DNA of 64,000 bases from Microvirga sp. ACRRW. GTDB taxonomy: Bacteria; Pseudomonadota; Alphaproteobacteria; Rhizobiales; Beijerinckiaceae. A program made the position numbers and the translations under genes. Positions within the stretch are counted from its first letter, which is position 1. Each line of letters begins with the position of its first letter. A model generated the notes under the pieces. That model saw only the letters and a list, made by a program, of their open reading frames with translations, searched no databases and was not told where the DNA came from. Below, piece after piece: positions 23,450-31,294 of the stretch. The stretch spans positions 248,001 through 312,000 of the forward strand of contig NZ_JAKRNJ010000003.1 of assembly GCF_022346925.1 (NCBI RefSeq). The letters are read 5' to 3'.

Positions 23450-24433
23450 ATGAAGACCTGGACTCGCCTTTCCCTGAGCTTGGCAGGCGCCATGCTCCTG
23501 AGCGCTCCTGCTTTCGCGCAGACCAAGTGGAACCTGCCCGCCGCCTATCCACCGGACAATTTCCACACGGAGAACCTCAATGCCTTCGCCAAGGACGTGG
23601 CGGATGCGACCGGCAACAAGCTGCAGATCACGGTGCATGGCAACGCCTCGCTGTTCAAGGCGCCGGAGATCAAGCGCGCGGTGCAGACGGGTCAGGCGCA
23701 GGCCGGTGAAGTGCTGATGTCGCTGCATGAGAACGAAGATCCGGTCTACGGCCTCGACGTGGTGCCCTTCCTCGCCACCTCCTTCGACCAGTCGAAGAAA
23801 CTGTGGGACGTACAGAAGCCTGCCATCGAGAAGAAGCTCGCAAGCCAGGGCCTGATGCTGCTCTATGCGGTGCCATGGCCGCCGCAGGGAATCTTCGCCA
23901 AGAAGGACATCAACACCGTCGAAGACCTGAAGGGCGTGAAGTGGCGCTCCTACAATGCGGGCACCGCACGCATTGCGGAACTCGTCGGCGCGCAGCCGGT
24001 GACGGTGCAGGCGGCAGACCTGCCGCAGGCGCTGGCAACCGGCGTCGTCAACACCTTCATGACATCGGGTGCGACGGGTTATGACTCGAAGGTTTGGGAA
24101 TCGCTTTCTCACTTCTACGACACGCAGGCCTGGATTCCGAAGAACATCACCTTCGTGAACAAGGCGGCGTTCGATGCGCTCGACAAGCCGACGCAGGAAG
24201 CCCTGCTCAAGGCCGCCAAGACGGCGGAAGAGCGCGGCTGGAAGACGGCTCAGGAAAAGACCAAGTGGTACACGGAGCAGATGGCTGCGAAGGGCATGAA
24301 GGTCCTGCCGCCGAGTCCGGAACTCAAAAGCGGACTGCAGAAGGTTGGCGAGCAGCTGACGCAGGATTGGTCCAAGAAGGCAGGTGCCGACGGGCAGGCG
24401 ATCATCGACAGCTATAAGAAGGCGGCGATGTGA
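23450..24433 (+). CDS. dctP: TRAP transporter substrate-binding protein (DctP-like)
   Basis: A 327-residue periplasmic solute receptor. Signal peptide at residues 1-23 (SAPAFAQ), then the DctP fold with the conserved segment LKGVKWRSYNAGTARIAELV near residue 160, where the arginine normally contacts the carboxylate of the ligand. A strong GAGGAGAA ribosome site precedes the ATG at 23450; a much longer reading frame through dctM is out of frame with it and not used. The substrate cannot be deduced; likely an organic acid. A terminator follows. Confidence 0.95.
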   Translation: MKTWTRLSLSLAGAMLLSAPAFAQTKWNLPAAYPPDNFHTENLNAFAKDVADATGNKLQITVHGNASLFKAPEIKRAVQTGQAQAGEVLMSLHENEDPVYGLDVVPFLATSFDQSKKLWDVQKPAIEKKLASQGLMLLYAVPWPPQGIFAKKDINTVEDLKGVKWRSYNAGTARIAELVGAQPVTVQAADLPQALATGVVNTFMTSGATGYDSKVWESLSHFYDTQAWIPKNITFVNKAAFDALDKPTQEALLKAAKTAEERGWKTAQEKTKWYTEQMAAKGMKVLPPSPELKSGLQKVGEQLTQDWSKKAGADGQAIIDSYKKAAM

Positions 24434-24460
24434 GAGATCTCAACGTTTATGGATAAAAGG

Positions 24461-24484
24461 AAAGGGGCCTGTGAGGGCCCCTTT
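24461..24484 (+). terminator. Rho-independent terminator after dctP
   Basis: AAAGGGGCC (24461-24469) pairs with GGCCCCTTT (24476-24484) around a short loop, followed by TCTC. It ends the TRAP operon and lies between it and the convergent PRC-barrel gene. Confidence 0.8.
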
Positions 24485-24506
24485 CTCATATTGGCTTCTT
24501 CCGAGC

Positions 24507-25133
24507 TTAGCGGTTCATCTTGAACTCGGGCATGCCCTGAAGCTGCTCCTTGGTCATGTTGACCACGGCGTGATCGGGAGACATGCGGTCGGCGTTGTCG
24601 GCCGCATTGTTCGAGGCCATGGTGCCAGAGGTAGAACCGGCGGTGCCGGTAGCGGTCGAGCCCGTGGTGCTCGGCGCCGTCGTCGTGGCGGTACCCGGAG
24701 CGCCGGTGTTCATGTTGTTCGACGTCGTGGTGTTGGCACGCGGCTCGTTCATGAACTTGACCTGATCGAACGCAATGGCCACGTCGCGCTCACCGATGCC
24801 GAGGAAGCCGCCGACACCGACCACGACGGCCTGAACCTTGCCGTTTTGATCGATCAGCATTTCGCTGATGTCGCCGATCTTCTCGTTGTTCTGGTTATAG
24901 ACGTTCAGGCCTTCGATCTTCGAAGAGCGCCACTGACCGGAATGCATCTGGTTCATGGAGCTGCTGCTCGTGCTCGAGCTGCCCATGCTGGACGAACCAG
25001 TGGTGTTGTTCATCGCCGGAGCGTTGGTCGAAGGGCTGGTGGTTGAACCGGAGCCAGACGACGTCTGTGCGAGAGCCGGAGCAGCAATCAGAGCCGAGCC
25101 GAGAAGAGCCATAGCGAGATGTTTTGCAACCAT
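24507..25133 (-). CDS. Exported PRC-barrel domain protein
   Basis: A 208-residue exported protein: signal peptide (residues 1-23, ending APALAQ), a Ser/Thr/Gly-rich low-complexity segment, a PRC-barrel domain (about residues 70-125, with KIEGLNVYNQNNEKIGDI), a second Thr/Ala/Gly-rich region, and a polar tail. PRC-barrel proteins of this layout are common in rhizobial genomes and are linked to stress or cell-envelope roles, but no reaction is known. GGAGG precedes the ATG at 25133. Confidence 0.85.
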   Translation of the reverse strand: MVAKHLAMALLGSALIAAPALAQTSSGSGSTTSPSTNAPAMNNTTGSSSMGSSSTSSSSMNQMHSGQWRSSKIEGLNVYNQNNEKIGDISEMLIDQNGKVQAVVVGVGGFLGIGERDVAIAFDQVKFMNEPRANTTTSNNMNTGAPGTATTTAPSTTGSTATGTAGSTSGTMASNNAADNADRMSPDHAVVNMTKEQLQGMPEFKMNR

Positions 25134-25294
25134 GTAATCCTCCAATTGGTGAGTACGGCATCAGGAGCCGCTTGGTCACTCAACGGGCGAGGTGGGAATT
25201 GGTTCTGTGATTTGTCTTCACAGAGTCGCGGTTGCGCATTTCAAAAAAGAATGGCCGGGTCGAGCCCGGCCATCGCAACGAACTTGGCCGTACC

Positions 25295-25717
25295 TCAGGC
25301 CAAAGTGAAATCCATCGTGATCTCGGCGTTGAGTACTTTCGAGACCGGGCAGTTCTTTTCCGCCGCGCGGGCGAGTTCCTCGAATTTGGCGCGGTCGATG
25401 CCGGGAACATTAGCGTTCAGCGTGAGCGCCGATTTCTTAATCGCGAAGCCGCCGCCTTCCTGCTCGAGGGAAACCACCGCCTCGGTGGTAAGCTCAGTCG
25501 GCGTGAAGCCTGCGTTCTGGAGCTGGAAGGCAAGGGCCATGGTGAAGCAGCCCGCATGCGCCGCCGCGATCAGCTCCTCGGGATTCGTGCCCTTCTCGTT
25601 CTCGAAGCGGGTCTTGAAGGAATAGGGTGTGGAAGACAGTACCCCGGAATCGGAGGTGAGGTGGCCGGTTCCATCCTTGCCAGTCCCCTGCCAGACGGCT
25701 CTTGCCTTGCGGTTCAT
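25295..25717 (-). CDS. OsmC family peroxiredoxin-like protein
   Basis: A 140-residue cytoplasmic protein of the OsmC/Ohr family. The two redox cysteines are in the expected places: HAGCFTMALAF (first Cys near residue 53) and NCPVSKVL (second near residue 120). OsmC enzymes reduce organic hydroperoxides using lipoyl or thiol donors. Start ATG at 25717 has AAGGAG at good spacing; the longer frame upstream is not supported. Confidence 0.93.
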   Translation of the reverse strand: MNRKARAVWQGTGKDGTGHLTSDSGVLSSTPYSFKTRFENEKGTNPEELIAAAHAGCFTMALAFQLQNAGFTPTELTTEAVVSLEQEGGGFAIKKSALTLNANVPGIDRAKFEELARAAEKNCPVSKVLNAEITMDFTLA

Positions 25718-25825
25718 CGTTGTCTCCTTGTGACAGTTGAGGTTGGGTGATGTAGGACAAGGGTCACCGGGCTCCAGTCCAAGGCTGCGCAAATCAGCTT
25801 TGCCGCTGCGCCCGTCTAACGAGAT

Positions 25826-26470
25826 ATGTGCATGGTTCATCTCAATCCTCGTCTGCGTCCCCGGCTTTTAGGCTCGGCTCTTCTGGCGCTCCTCGTCTAT
25901 GCCGCGTTGCCGCAGAACTGGGATAAGGTTTCACGACTTCTGGTGGCCTGGGACATAGGCATCGCATGCTATCTGGCTGTGGCCCTGGCGATGGCGGCGC
26001 GTTCCACCACCGCTCAGATGCAGCACCGCGCAGCTCAAGAGGACGAGACATCCCTGGTGTTCCTGATCCTGACCCTGTCCGCTGCCGTGGCCAGCATCGT
26101 TGCCATCGGCATCGAGTTGTCGGGGATCAAGAACGTGGATGGGCAGCAGAGCTTCCGGCTCGCCATTGCCGGTGTCACGATCCTGTGTTCCTGGTTTTTC
26201 GTGCACACGATCTACGCCATTCACTACGCCCACGAGTATTACGGCGACAAAGGCGAGCGGCAGGGGCTGACCTTTCCGCACAAGGACAAGCCCGATTACT
26301 GGGACTTTCTGTACTTCTCCTTCAATCTGGGCGCCGCCGCCCAGACTTCCGACGTGGTGATCGTTTCCAAGCGCATGCGTCGCCTAGCGCTCGCCCATAC
26401 GGTCCTGGCCTTTCTGTTCAACACCACCATCCTGGCGCTCGCCGTGAATGTCGGCGCGGGGCTTCTCTAA
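25826..26470 (+). CDS. DUF1345 integral membrane protein
   Basis: A 214-residue membrane protein with about five hydrophobic helices and the DUF1345 pattern: KPDYWDFLYFSFNLGAAAQTSDV near residue 155 and a C-terminal helix after RRLALAHTVLAFLFNT. The family is widespread in proteobacteria and functionally unknown. A second Met at residue 3 could also start it. The following GNAT gene starts 17 bases after its stop. Confidence 0.88.
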   Translation: MCMVHLNPRLRPRLLGSALLALLVYAALPQNWDKVSRLLVAWDIGIACYLAVALAMAARSTTAQMQHRAAQEDETSLVFLILTLSAAVASIVAIGIELSGIKNVDGQQSFRLAIAGVTILCSWFFVHTIYAIHYAHEYYGDKGERQGLTFPHKDKPDYWDFLYFSFNLGAAAQTSDVVIVSKRMRRLALAHTVLAFLFNTTILALAVNVGAGLL

Positions 26471-26487
26471 CGATCCGGCTCAAAGAC

Positions 26488-27021
26488 ATGCTCTCTCCCT
26501 CGCCTGCAATCGTTCCCGTGCTCGAAACGGAGCGCCTCACCTTACGCGGCCACAGGCTCGATGATTTCGAGGATTCCTTTGCCCTCTGGTCCGATCCGGA
26601 TGTGACGCGCTTCATCGGCGGCAGGCCTTCGACGCGGGAAGAAGCCTGGGGCCGCTTGCTGCGCTACATTGGTCATTGGTCGCTGCTTGGTTTCGGCTAT
26701 TGGGCCGTCGAGGAGAAGGCCACCGGACGCTTCATCGGCGAGACGGGTTTCGCCGAAGGCAAGCGCGAGATCGAGCCGTCGCTTGAGGGCATCCCGGAGA
26801 TCGGTTGGGCGCTGTCTCCGCGGGTCCATGGCAAGGGTTATGCGACGGAGGCCGTGCGTGCGGTCATCGCCTGGGGCGAGGGCCGTTTCGGAGCCGCCCG
26901 CACGGCCTGCATCATCGCGCCGGAGAACGCCGCATCGATCCGCGTCGCCGAGAAGGCAGGATACCGGGAATTGCAGCGCACGACCTACAAGGACAACCCG
27001 ACGATCATGTTCGTGCGCTGA
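26488..27021 (+). CDS. GNAT family N-acetyltransferase (RimJ/RimL-like)
   Basis: A 177-residue acetyltransferase of the GNAT_3 (RimJ/RimL) type: TERLTLRGHRLDDFE at residues 14-28, the acetyl-CoA loop SPRVHGKGYATEAV near 107-120 and ENAASIRVAEKAGY near 140-153. Substrate is unknown; relatives acetylate protein N-termini or small amines. It probably shares a transcript with the DUF1345 gene. Confidence 0.92.
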   Translation: MLSPSPAIVPVLETERLTLRGHRLDDFEDSFALWSDPDVTRFIGGRPSTREEAWGRLLRYIGHWSLLGFGYWAVEEKATGRFIGETGFAEGKREIEPSLEGIPEIGWALSPRVHGKGYATEAVRAVIAWGEGRFGAARTACIIAPENAASIRVAEKAGYRELQRTTYKDNPTIMFVR

Positions 27022-27031
27022 CGCGCAAGCT

Positions 27032-27637
27032 TTAGCCCGATCGGCCATCCGTCTCCTCGAAAGCGCACAGCGCCAATGTCTCGGCATGGTTGCGCAGGTC
27101 GTTCGGCCATGGCTGGATGAGGGCCATGAATTCGGCCCGCTTGCCGGCGAAGAGGCAACGGGAGGCTTCCTCGAAGCCCGGAAGATTGCCCGCCATGATC
27201 GACATGAAGCGATAGAGCGATTCCTGGCCTTCCCGCCGGTTGTCCTTGGCCTCGTTGGCGCGTCGCGCATCCTCGACGAGCTTGCGTAGCGCGACCGAAG
27301 CGCCGCCCGGCTGAGCATTGAGCCAATCCCAATGGCGGGGCAGGAGGGTGACCTCACGGGCCACGACTCCGAGCTTCGGCCTGCCCCGGCCGCGTGGCTG
27401 GTTTTCGGCCTCGGCCTGCGGATGCTGGGCTTTCAACCGCTGCACCACATCCTCCGCGCTGCCGCGAAAATCCACGTCGACGACGCGGGAGTTCTCGTCG
27501 TCGAGGATGAGGATGGGCTCCAGCTCGCCGGTCTCCATCACCTCTTTCGTCTTCAAGGCCACATCCGCCAAGGCTCCGGACGCGATGCGTCTGGAACCGG
27601 CAAAGGCGGTGTAGTGCTGAGGCTTGTCGTTGTTCAT
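27032..27637 (-). CDS. DUF2239 family protein
   Basis: A 201-residue protein matching DUF2239 over its length (DNA-binding-like C-terminus with LLPRHWDWLNAQPGGASVALRKLV near residues 98-120 and RFMSIMAGNLPGFEEA near 142-157). Function unknown. A clear promoter with a repeated ACCCGG element lies 30-75 bases upstream (separate entry), so expression is regulated by an unidentified factor. Confidence 0.88.
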   Translation of the reverse strand: MNNDKPQHYTAFAGSRRIASGALADVALKTKEVMETGELEPILILDDENSRVVDVDFRGSAEDVVQRLKAQHPQAEAENQPRGRGRPKLGVVAREVTLLPRHWDWLNAQPGGASVALRKLVEDARRANEAKDNRREGQESLYRFMSIMAGNLPGFEEASRCLFAGKRAEFMALIQPWPNDLRNHAETLALCAFEETDGRSG

Positions 27638-27666
27638 GATTGCTTGCTCCTGAATCGTTGAGCAGG

Positions 27667-27713
27667 CTTTTATCCGGGTAAAATTTAGATGTCAATATTG
27701 TCCGGGTAATATT
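27667..27713 (-). promoter_or_regulatory. Promoter with two ACCCGG operator-like repeats
   Basis: Read on the minus strand: TTGACA (27690-27695), a 17-base spacer, then TAAAAG (27667-27672), a strong sigma-70-like promoter for the DUF2239 gene. Two copies of a TTACCCGGAYAAT-like element are placed at about 27668-27684 (spacer and -10) and 27699-27713 (just upstream of -35), 30 bases apart. This looks like a two-site operator. Confidence 0.65.
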
Positions 27714-28258
27714 CAAGATAGACCGTCCTCACGTTCTCCATCTACGACCTGCCGCGCCACGTCGAACCGGAAACCGGCGCGGGCGAGGGCGGCGAGATCC
27801 TTGCCGCGATAGGGTGTCCGGTCACCGGGGCGATAAGGCCCGAGCTTGCGGCGGCGGGCGAGGGCATGAGCGGCCTTTTCCTCGTCATCCTCCTCGCCGC
27901 CTTCGAGAGCGGCAGTGATGGTGGTGCGGTCGACGCCCTTGGCCGAGAGCTTCGCCTGGATCGCGCGCGCCGATCCGCCCCGGCGGCGCAAGGTGGCGAC
28001 GCGCGCCTCCGCATAACGCGTATCGTCGATAAGGCCGGTGCGCAGGCTTTTCGCCACCACCTCGTCGATCATCTCGGAAAACTCGGCAGGGTCCTCGCCG
28101 CGCAGGCGACAGCGCTTGTCGACCTTGCGCTTGAGCACGCGCCGCAGGTTCTCGGCCGATGAGGCATAGCGTTCGAGATAAGCGAGCGCCGCCCGCTGCA
28201 GATAAGCAGGCGTGACTTTTCGCGGAGGTTTCTTGACCGGCTTTTCGTCGTCGCTCAT
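27713..28258 (-). CDS. recX: Regulatory protein RecX
   Basis: A 181-residue protein of the RecX family with the expected helical repeats: YLERYASSAENLRRVLKRKV near 28-47, GLIDDTRYAEARVATLRRRG near 75-94, and a variable C-terminus. RecX inhibits RecA filament growth and recombinase activity. It overlaps the upstream PAP2 gene by four bases (ATGA), so it is translated from that operon rather than next to recA. Confidence 0.93.
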   Translation of the reverse strand: MSDDEKPVKKPPRKVTPAYLQRAALAYLERYASSAENLRRVLKRKVDKRCRLRGEDPAEFSEMIDEVVAKSLRTGLIDDTRYAEARVATLRRRGGSARAIQAKLSAKGVDRTTITAALEGGEEDDEEKAAHALARRRKLGPYRPGDRTPYRGKDLAALARAGFRFDVARQVVDGEREDGLS

Positions 28259-29049
28259 GCGGAATTCGTCTTGGGCGGAAGCGATGTCTCGCCCGGTTTT
28301 TCCACCTGACCCTTACGCTGCAATTGCAGGGCGACGAACCAGCACAACGCAGCCCAGGCCGCGCCCACGGACCATCCGGCGAGAACGTCGCTCGGCCAAT
28401 GCACGCCGAGATAGACGCGGCTTGCGCCGACCAGCAGCGTCATGATGATGGCAAGGCTCATGATGAACGCGCTGATGCGCCGGCTCTTCTCGATGCGGGC
28501 GAGCAATGCGCCCAACGTCAGATAGGTGATGGCCGAGAGCATGGCATGACCGCTCGGAAAGCTCGCGGTGTAGACGCGCGTCGCATGGGGCACGAGATCG
28601 GGACGGGGGCGCTCGAAGCCAAACTTGAGACCTGTCGAGATCAGCGTGCCGCCGACGATGGAGACGAAGACGAGCAGCGCAGCAGCACGCTTTCCCGCCA
28701 TGAGCAGATAGATGATCGTTGCCGCGGTCAGCAGGGTAAGGATCGCGTAGCCCCCGAGGCCGGTGAAATCCCGCGCAGCCTCCTCCAGCCAGCTCGGGCC
28801 CAAGGGATCGGCGAGGTTCTGGGGGTCGCGCAGGGCAAGCAGGATCGCGCTGTCGAGCTCATGCGTCTCGCCCTCGGTCACCTCATCGGCGATGGCGATG
28901 AAGGCCCAGGCGAACAAGCCGCAGGCAAAGAGAGACACGAGAGGGCCGATCTCGTTCAGCCGCAGGCGGAGCCAGACATTGGCGATGGGCGCGAGATATT
29001 TGTTCATGCCTGCTTGAGATAGGAGCAAGGGGCGATCCGGCGAGGGCAT
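28255..29049 (-). CDS. PAP2-family membrane phosphatase
   Basis: A 264-residue protein with six predicted helices and the three acid phosphatase motifs: KFGFERPRPD, PSGH (in SFPSGHAM) and SRVYLGVHWPSDV. Such enzymes dephosphorylate undecaprenyl pyrophosphate or lipid phosphates at the outer face of the membrane. Start ATG at 29049 lies one base from the stop of the upstream gene; a Met at residue 15 is an alternative that would begin nearer the first helix. Confidence 0.93.
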   Translation of the reverse strand: MPSPDRPLLLSQAGMNKYLAPIANVWLRLRLNEIGPLVSLFACGLFAWAFIAIADEVTEGETHELDSAILLALRDPQNLADPLGPSWLEEAARDFTGLGGYAILTLLTAATIIYLLMAGKRAAALLVFVSIVGGTLISTGLKFGFERPRPDLVPHATRVYTASFPSGHAMLSAITYLTLGALLARIEKSRRISAFIMSLAIIMTLLVGASRVYLGVHWPSDVLAGWSVGAAWAALCWFVALQLQRKGQVEKPGETSLPPKTNSA

Positions 29050-29050
29050 C

Positions 29051-30244
29051 TCAAAGCTCCAGTCTTTTGCGCCACGCTTTCGGCGCGGTGATGCTTCCCA
29101 GGCCGAGCCATTCGGCCATGAGACGCAGCTCGTCGCCGAGCGCGGGCGCGATCTCGTCCGGCGTCACGGATGCTTCCGGATGGATCGAGTGCACGATGAG
29201 ATTTCCCTTCACGCGGTCCGCCTTCAGATCCACGCGGGCGACGATCTTTTCTCCGAGCACGAAGGGCAGGCAGTAATAGCCGAATTCGCGCTTCTCGGCG
29301 GGCGTGTAGATTTCGATGCGGTAGTGGAAATCGAACAGGCGCTCCGTGCGCGTGCGCTCCCAGACGATGGGATCGAAAGGCGAGACCAAGGCGCGCGCCT
29401 CGACGCGACGCGGCATCTTCGCTTGGCGGTCGAGATAGACCGGCCCGCTCCATCCCTCGACGGTGACGGGAACGAGATCGCCCGCTTCCACGAGTTCGGG
29501 AATACGCGCCTTCGCATCCTGCGGACTCAAGCGGAAGTAATCGCGCAGGCAGCGCTCGGAGGCGATGCCGAGCGCGCGGATGGAGCGGCGCAGCAATTCG
29601 CGCTGCGCCTCGTTCTCGTCGGGCGTCGGCGTGTTCAGCACATCGGAGGGCAGCACGCGCTCCGGCAAGTCGTAGAGGCGCTCGAAACCGCGCCGCGTGG
29701 CGGTGGTGACTTCCCCGGCCCAGAACAGCCATTCGAGCGCGCGCTTGCCGTCGCTCCAACCCCACCAGGCTCCCTGGCTCTTGCCGCCGATGGACAATTC
29801 GCCCGCGCCGATGGGGCCGCGCGTCTCGATCTCACGGCGCACCTGTTCGATGAAGGCGCGCTTCTCCTTGCCGAAGCGGGCAAGGCCGCCATAGGTGCCT
29901 TCGCCTCTGGCTGCCCGCGCCATGCGCCAGCGGAAGTGAGGGTGCAGGTCGAGGGAGATCAGCGACGCCTCGTGGCCCCAATACTCGAACGTCTCCCGCT
30001 TCTTCGGATGATAGGCGATCGTCTCGAGCAGATCGCGGTCGTATGATCCGAGCCGCGAGAAGAGGGGCATGTAATGCGCCCGCACCAGCACGTTCACCGA
30101 ATCGATCTGCAACAGATGCGCGCGCTGCAAGTGGCGCTTCACATGACGCAGACTGGCGTCGTCGGGCCGCGCTTCGTGAAAGCCTTGAGCGGCGAGCGCG
30201 ATGCGGCGGGCTTGGGGGAGGGAGATTTTGGTGCGGGGGGCCAT
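29051..30244 (-). CDS. YcaQ-like winged-helix DNA glycosylase
   Basis: A 397-residue protein of the HTH_42/YcaQ family (DNA interstrand crosslink repair glycosylase). Family traits: ARRIALAAQGF at the N-terminus, LLQIDSVNVLVRAHY near residues 50-65, and a catalytic region QARxxEYWGHEAS near 95-110. Members unhook crosslinked bases and protect against alkylating agents. The ATG at 30244 is preferred to a TTG 54 bases upstream although neither has a strong ribosome site. Forms an operon with PAP2 and recX. Confidence 0.88.
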   Translation of the reverse strand: MAPRTKISLPQARRIALAAQGFHEARPDDASLRHVKRHLQRAHLLQIDSVNVLVRAHYMPLFSRLGSYDRDLLETIAYHPKKRETFEYWGHEASLISLDLHPHFRWRMARAARGEGTYGGLARFGKEKRAFIEQVRREIETRGPIGAGELSIGGKSQGAWWGWSDGKRALEWLFWAGEVTTATRRGFERLYDLPERVLPSDVLNTPTPDENEAQRELLRRSIRALGIASERCLRDYFRLSPQDAKARIPELVEAGDLVPVTVEGWSGPVYLDRQAKMPRRVEARALVSPFDPIVWERTRTERLFDFHYRIEIYTPAEKREFGYYCLPFVLGEKIVARVDLKADRVKGNLIVHSIHPEASVTPDEIAPALGDELRLMAEWLGLGSITAPKAWRKRLEL

Positions 30245-30848
30245 GAGCGAAGGGATGTGATGAGCGGACAGGTAAGGACAATTCGAACGGTTCGACAACC
30301 CGTTGCTGATTCTCTCCCCTCCTATCGAGGCTCCTCCCTCTCCTGACCACTAACGGTTTCTCAGAGATGCGCCTCTGCTGCCCCGCCGTTTCGGGCAGGT
30401 GGCTTTAGGCTTGCGCTGGCCTTATCCGTCGCATTCGAGAGGGAAAGCGCGGGAGGCATTCATGCTTCGCGAACCCGCAGCGGAGCGCGCGAAAGGGGGG
30501 CGGGACGGGAAACCCGCCCGGGCTCGGAAAGCATCAGCCTCCCGCGCGCGGCTTGTTGTGAACCCGGCCTCGGCGCTCCGGCGCCATCAGGGACGAACCC
30601 TCAGAGACGCCTTATGCACGGCTTTGCGCGCAGCCCTGGAATCGTGTTCCAGCACTGGCGAGGCTGGGGGAGCGTGTGCGCAGCCTGCCCGGACAAGCTC
30701 AGCGCCTCTTCCTCCCCGCTCGGATTCCTGAGGCCGGCGGGTGCGAGACCGCCGGCGCATCAGAACCGCATCCGCTCTCCACGACCGACGCCTCGGGCGC
30801 GTCCCTCGGGAGAAATGGACCCCACGGATATGGCCCAGCTTAGGCATT

Positions 30849-30877
30849 TTGTCAAGAACAAAAGAGGAACATTATTG
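30849..30877 (+). promoter_or_regulatory. Promoter-like site with SOS box and no gene downstream
   Basis: TTGTCA (30849-30854), a 17-base spacer, then TTATTG (30872-30877) form a plausible promoter. The spacer contains GAAC-AAAAGAG-GAAC (30856-30870), a perfect alphaproteobacterial SOS box centred between -35 and -10, a standard repressing position. No open frame with a ribosome site begins within 400 bases; REP-like sequence starts about 40 bases downstream. Confidence 0.6.
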
Positions 30878-30915
30878 CGGTATCGACTGCCAAGGCGTCA
30901 TCCCTTTCCGCCTCT

Positions 30916-30949
30916 CGTCATCCCGGACGGCGCAGCCGAGCCGGGATCG
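30916..30949. repeat. Dispersed 34-base intergenic repeat, copy 1
   Basis: Begins CGTCATCCCGGACGGCG and ends CCGGGATCG; arms CCCGG...CCGGG pair around AGCCGA. The same 34 bases with two differences recur at 63923-63956, and both copies are followed within about 60-80 bases by GCGATCCCGGGTTCT (31016-31030; 63986-64000). Intergenic in both places, so a REP-type element is likely. Confidence 0.75.
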
Positions 30950-30973
30950 CGCTCAGGAGATGGCGCAGGAAAA

Positions 30974-30993
30974 CCTCTCCCGCCCGGGAGAGG
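30974..30993. repeat. Intergenic palindrome, CCTCTCCC-type
   Basis: CCTCTCCCGCCCGGGAGAGG, same family as the copies at 21239-21258 and 48982-49001, here nested among the 34-base repeats. Confidence 0.65.
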
Positions 30994-31294
30994 GAACCCG
31001 CGCCATGCTCGTCATGCGATCCCGGGTTCTGCTGCGCAGCCCCGGGAGGACGCTTTCCCACTCAGGGGAAGGGGCGGTGACAGCCCTCCTGCAATCTCGG
31101 CCGGTGAATGTCAGGCTCCTGTCGAATCCTGGATAGGCAAAGCCCCACCCTCCCGATGCCCTGGAAACAACCGGACACTTATGCGTTAGGCTTCGTCTCA
31201 TGGCCCGACGCATGTTCGCTCAGCATGGCTGGCGAGGGACAAGCCGCTCCCGTTTCTTTAAAAGGGCGGCTTCCGGATTCTCGAAGGACCTGAG

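Larger units (their letters stand above)
30245..31294. other. Gene-free 1-kb region with SOS promoter and repeats
   Basis: About 1 kb with no convincing gene. From left: a GC-rich, low-complexity stretch (30400-30840) whose open frames are Arg/Ala/Pro-rich and lack ribosome sites; a promoter with an SOS box (30849-30877); then dispersed repeats (30916-31065) and 230 bases leading to the MFS gene. It may be the remains of a damaged locus or an RNA-encoding region. Confidence 0.5.

Noticed and set aside
25966-27021. A 351-codon frame covering DUF1345 and the GNAT gene
   Set aside because: Only its last 177 codons encode the GNAT protein; the first part is an out-of-frame reading of DUF1345.
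30399-30847. Possible small genes in the 30.4-30.85 kb stretch (110 codons plus, 86 codons minus)
   Set aside because: Composition is Arg/Ala/Pro-rich, both strands are equally open, and no ribosome site or domain is present. The minus-strand frame starts only eight bases from the SOS box, but the box is oriented to the plus strand.
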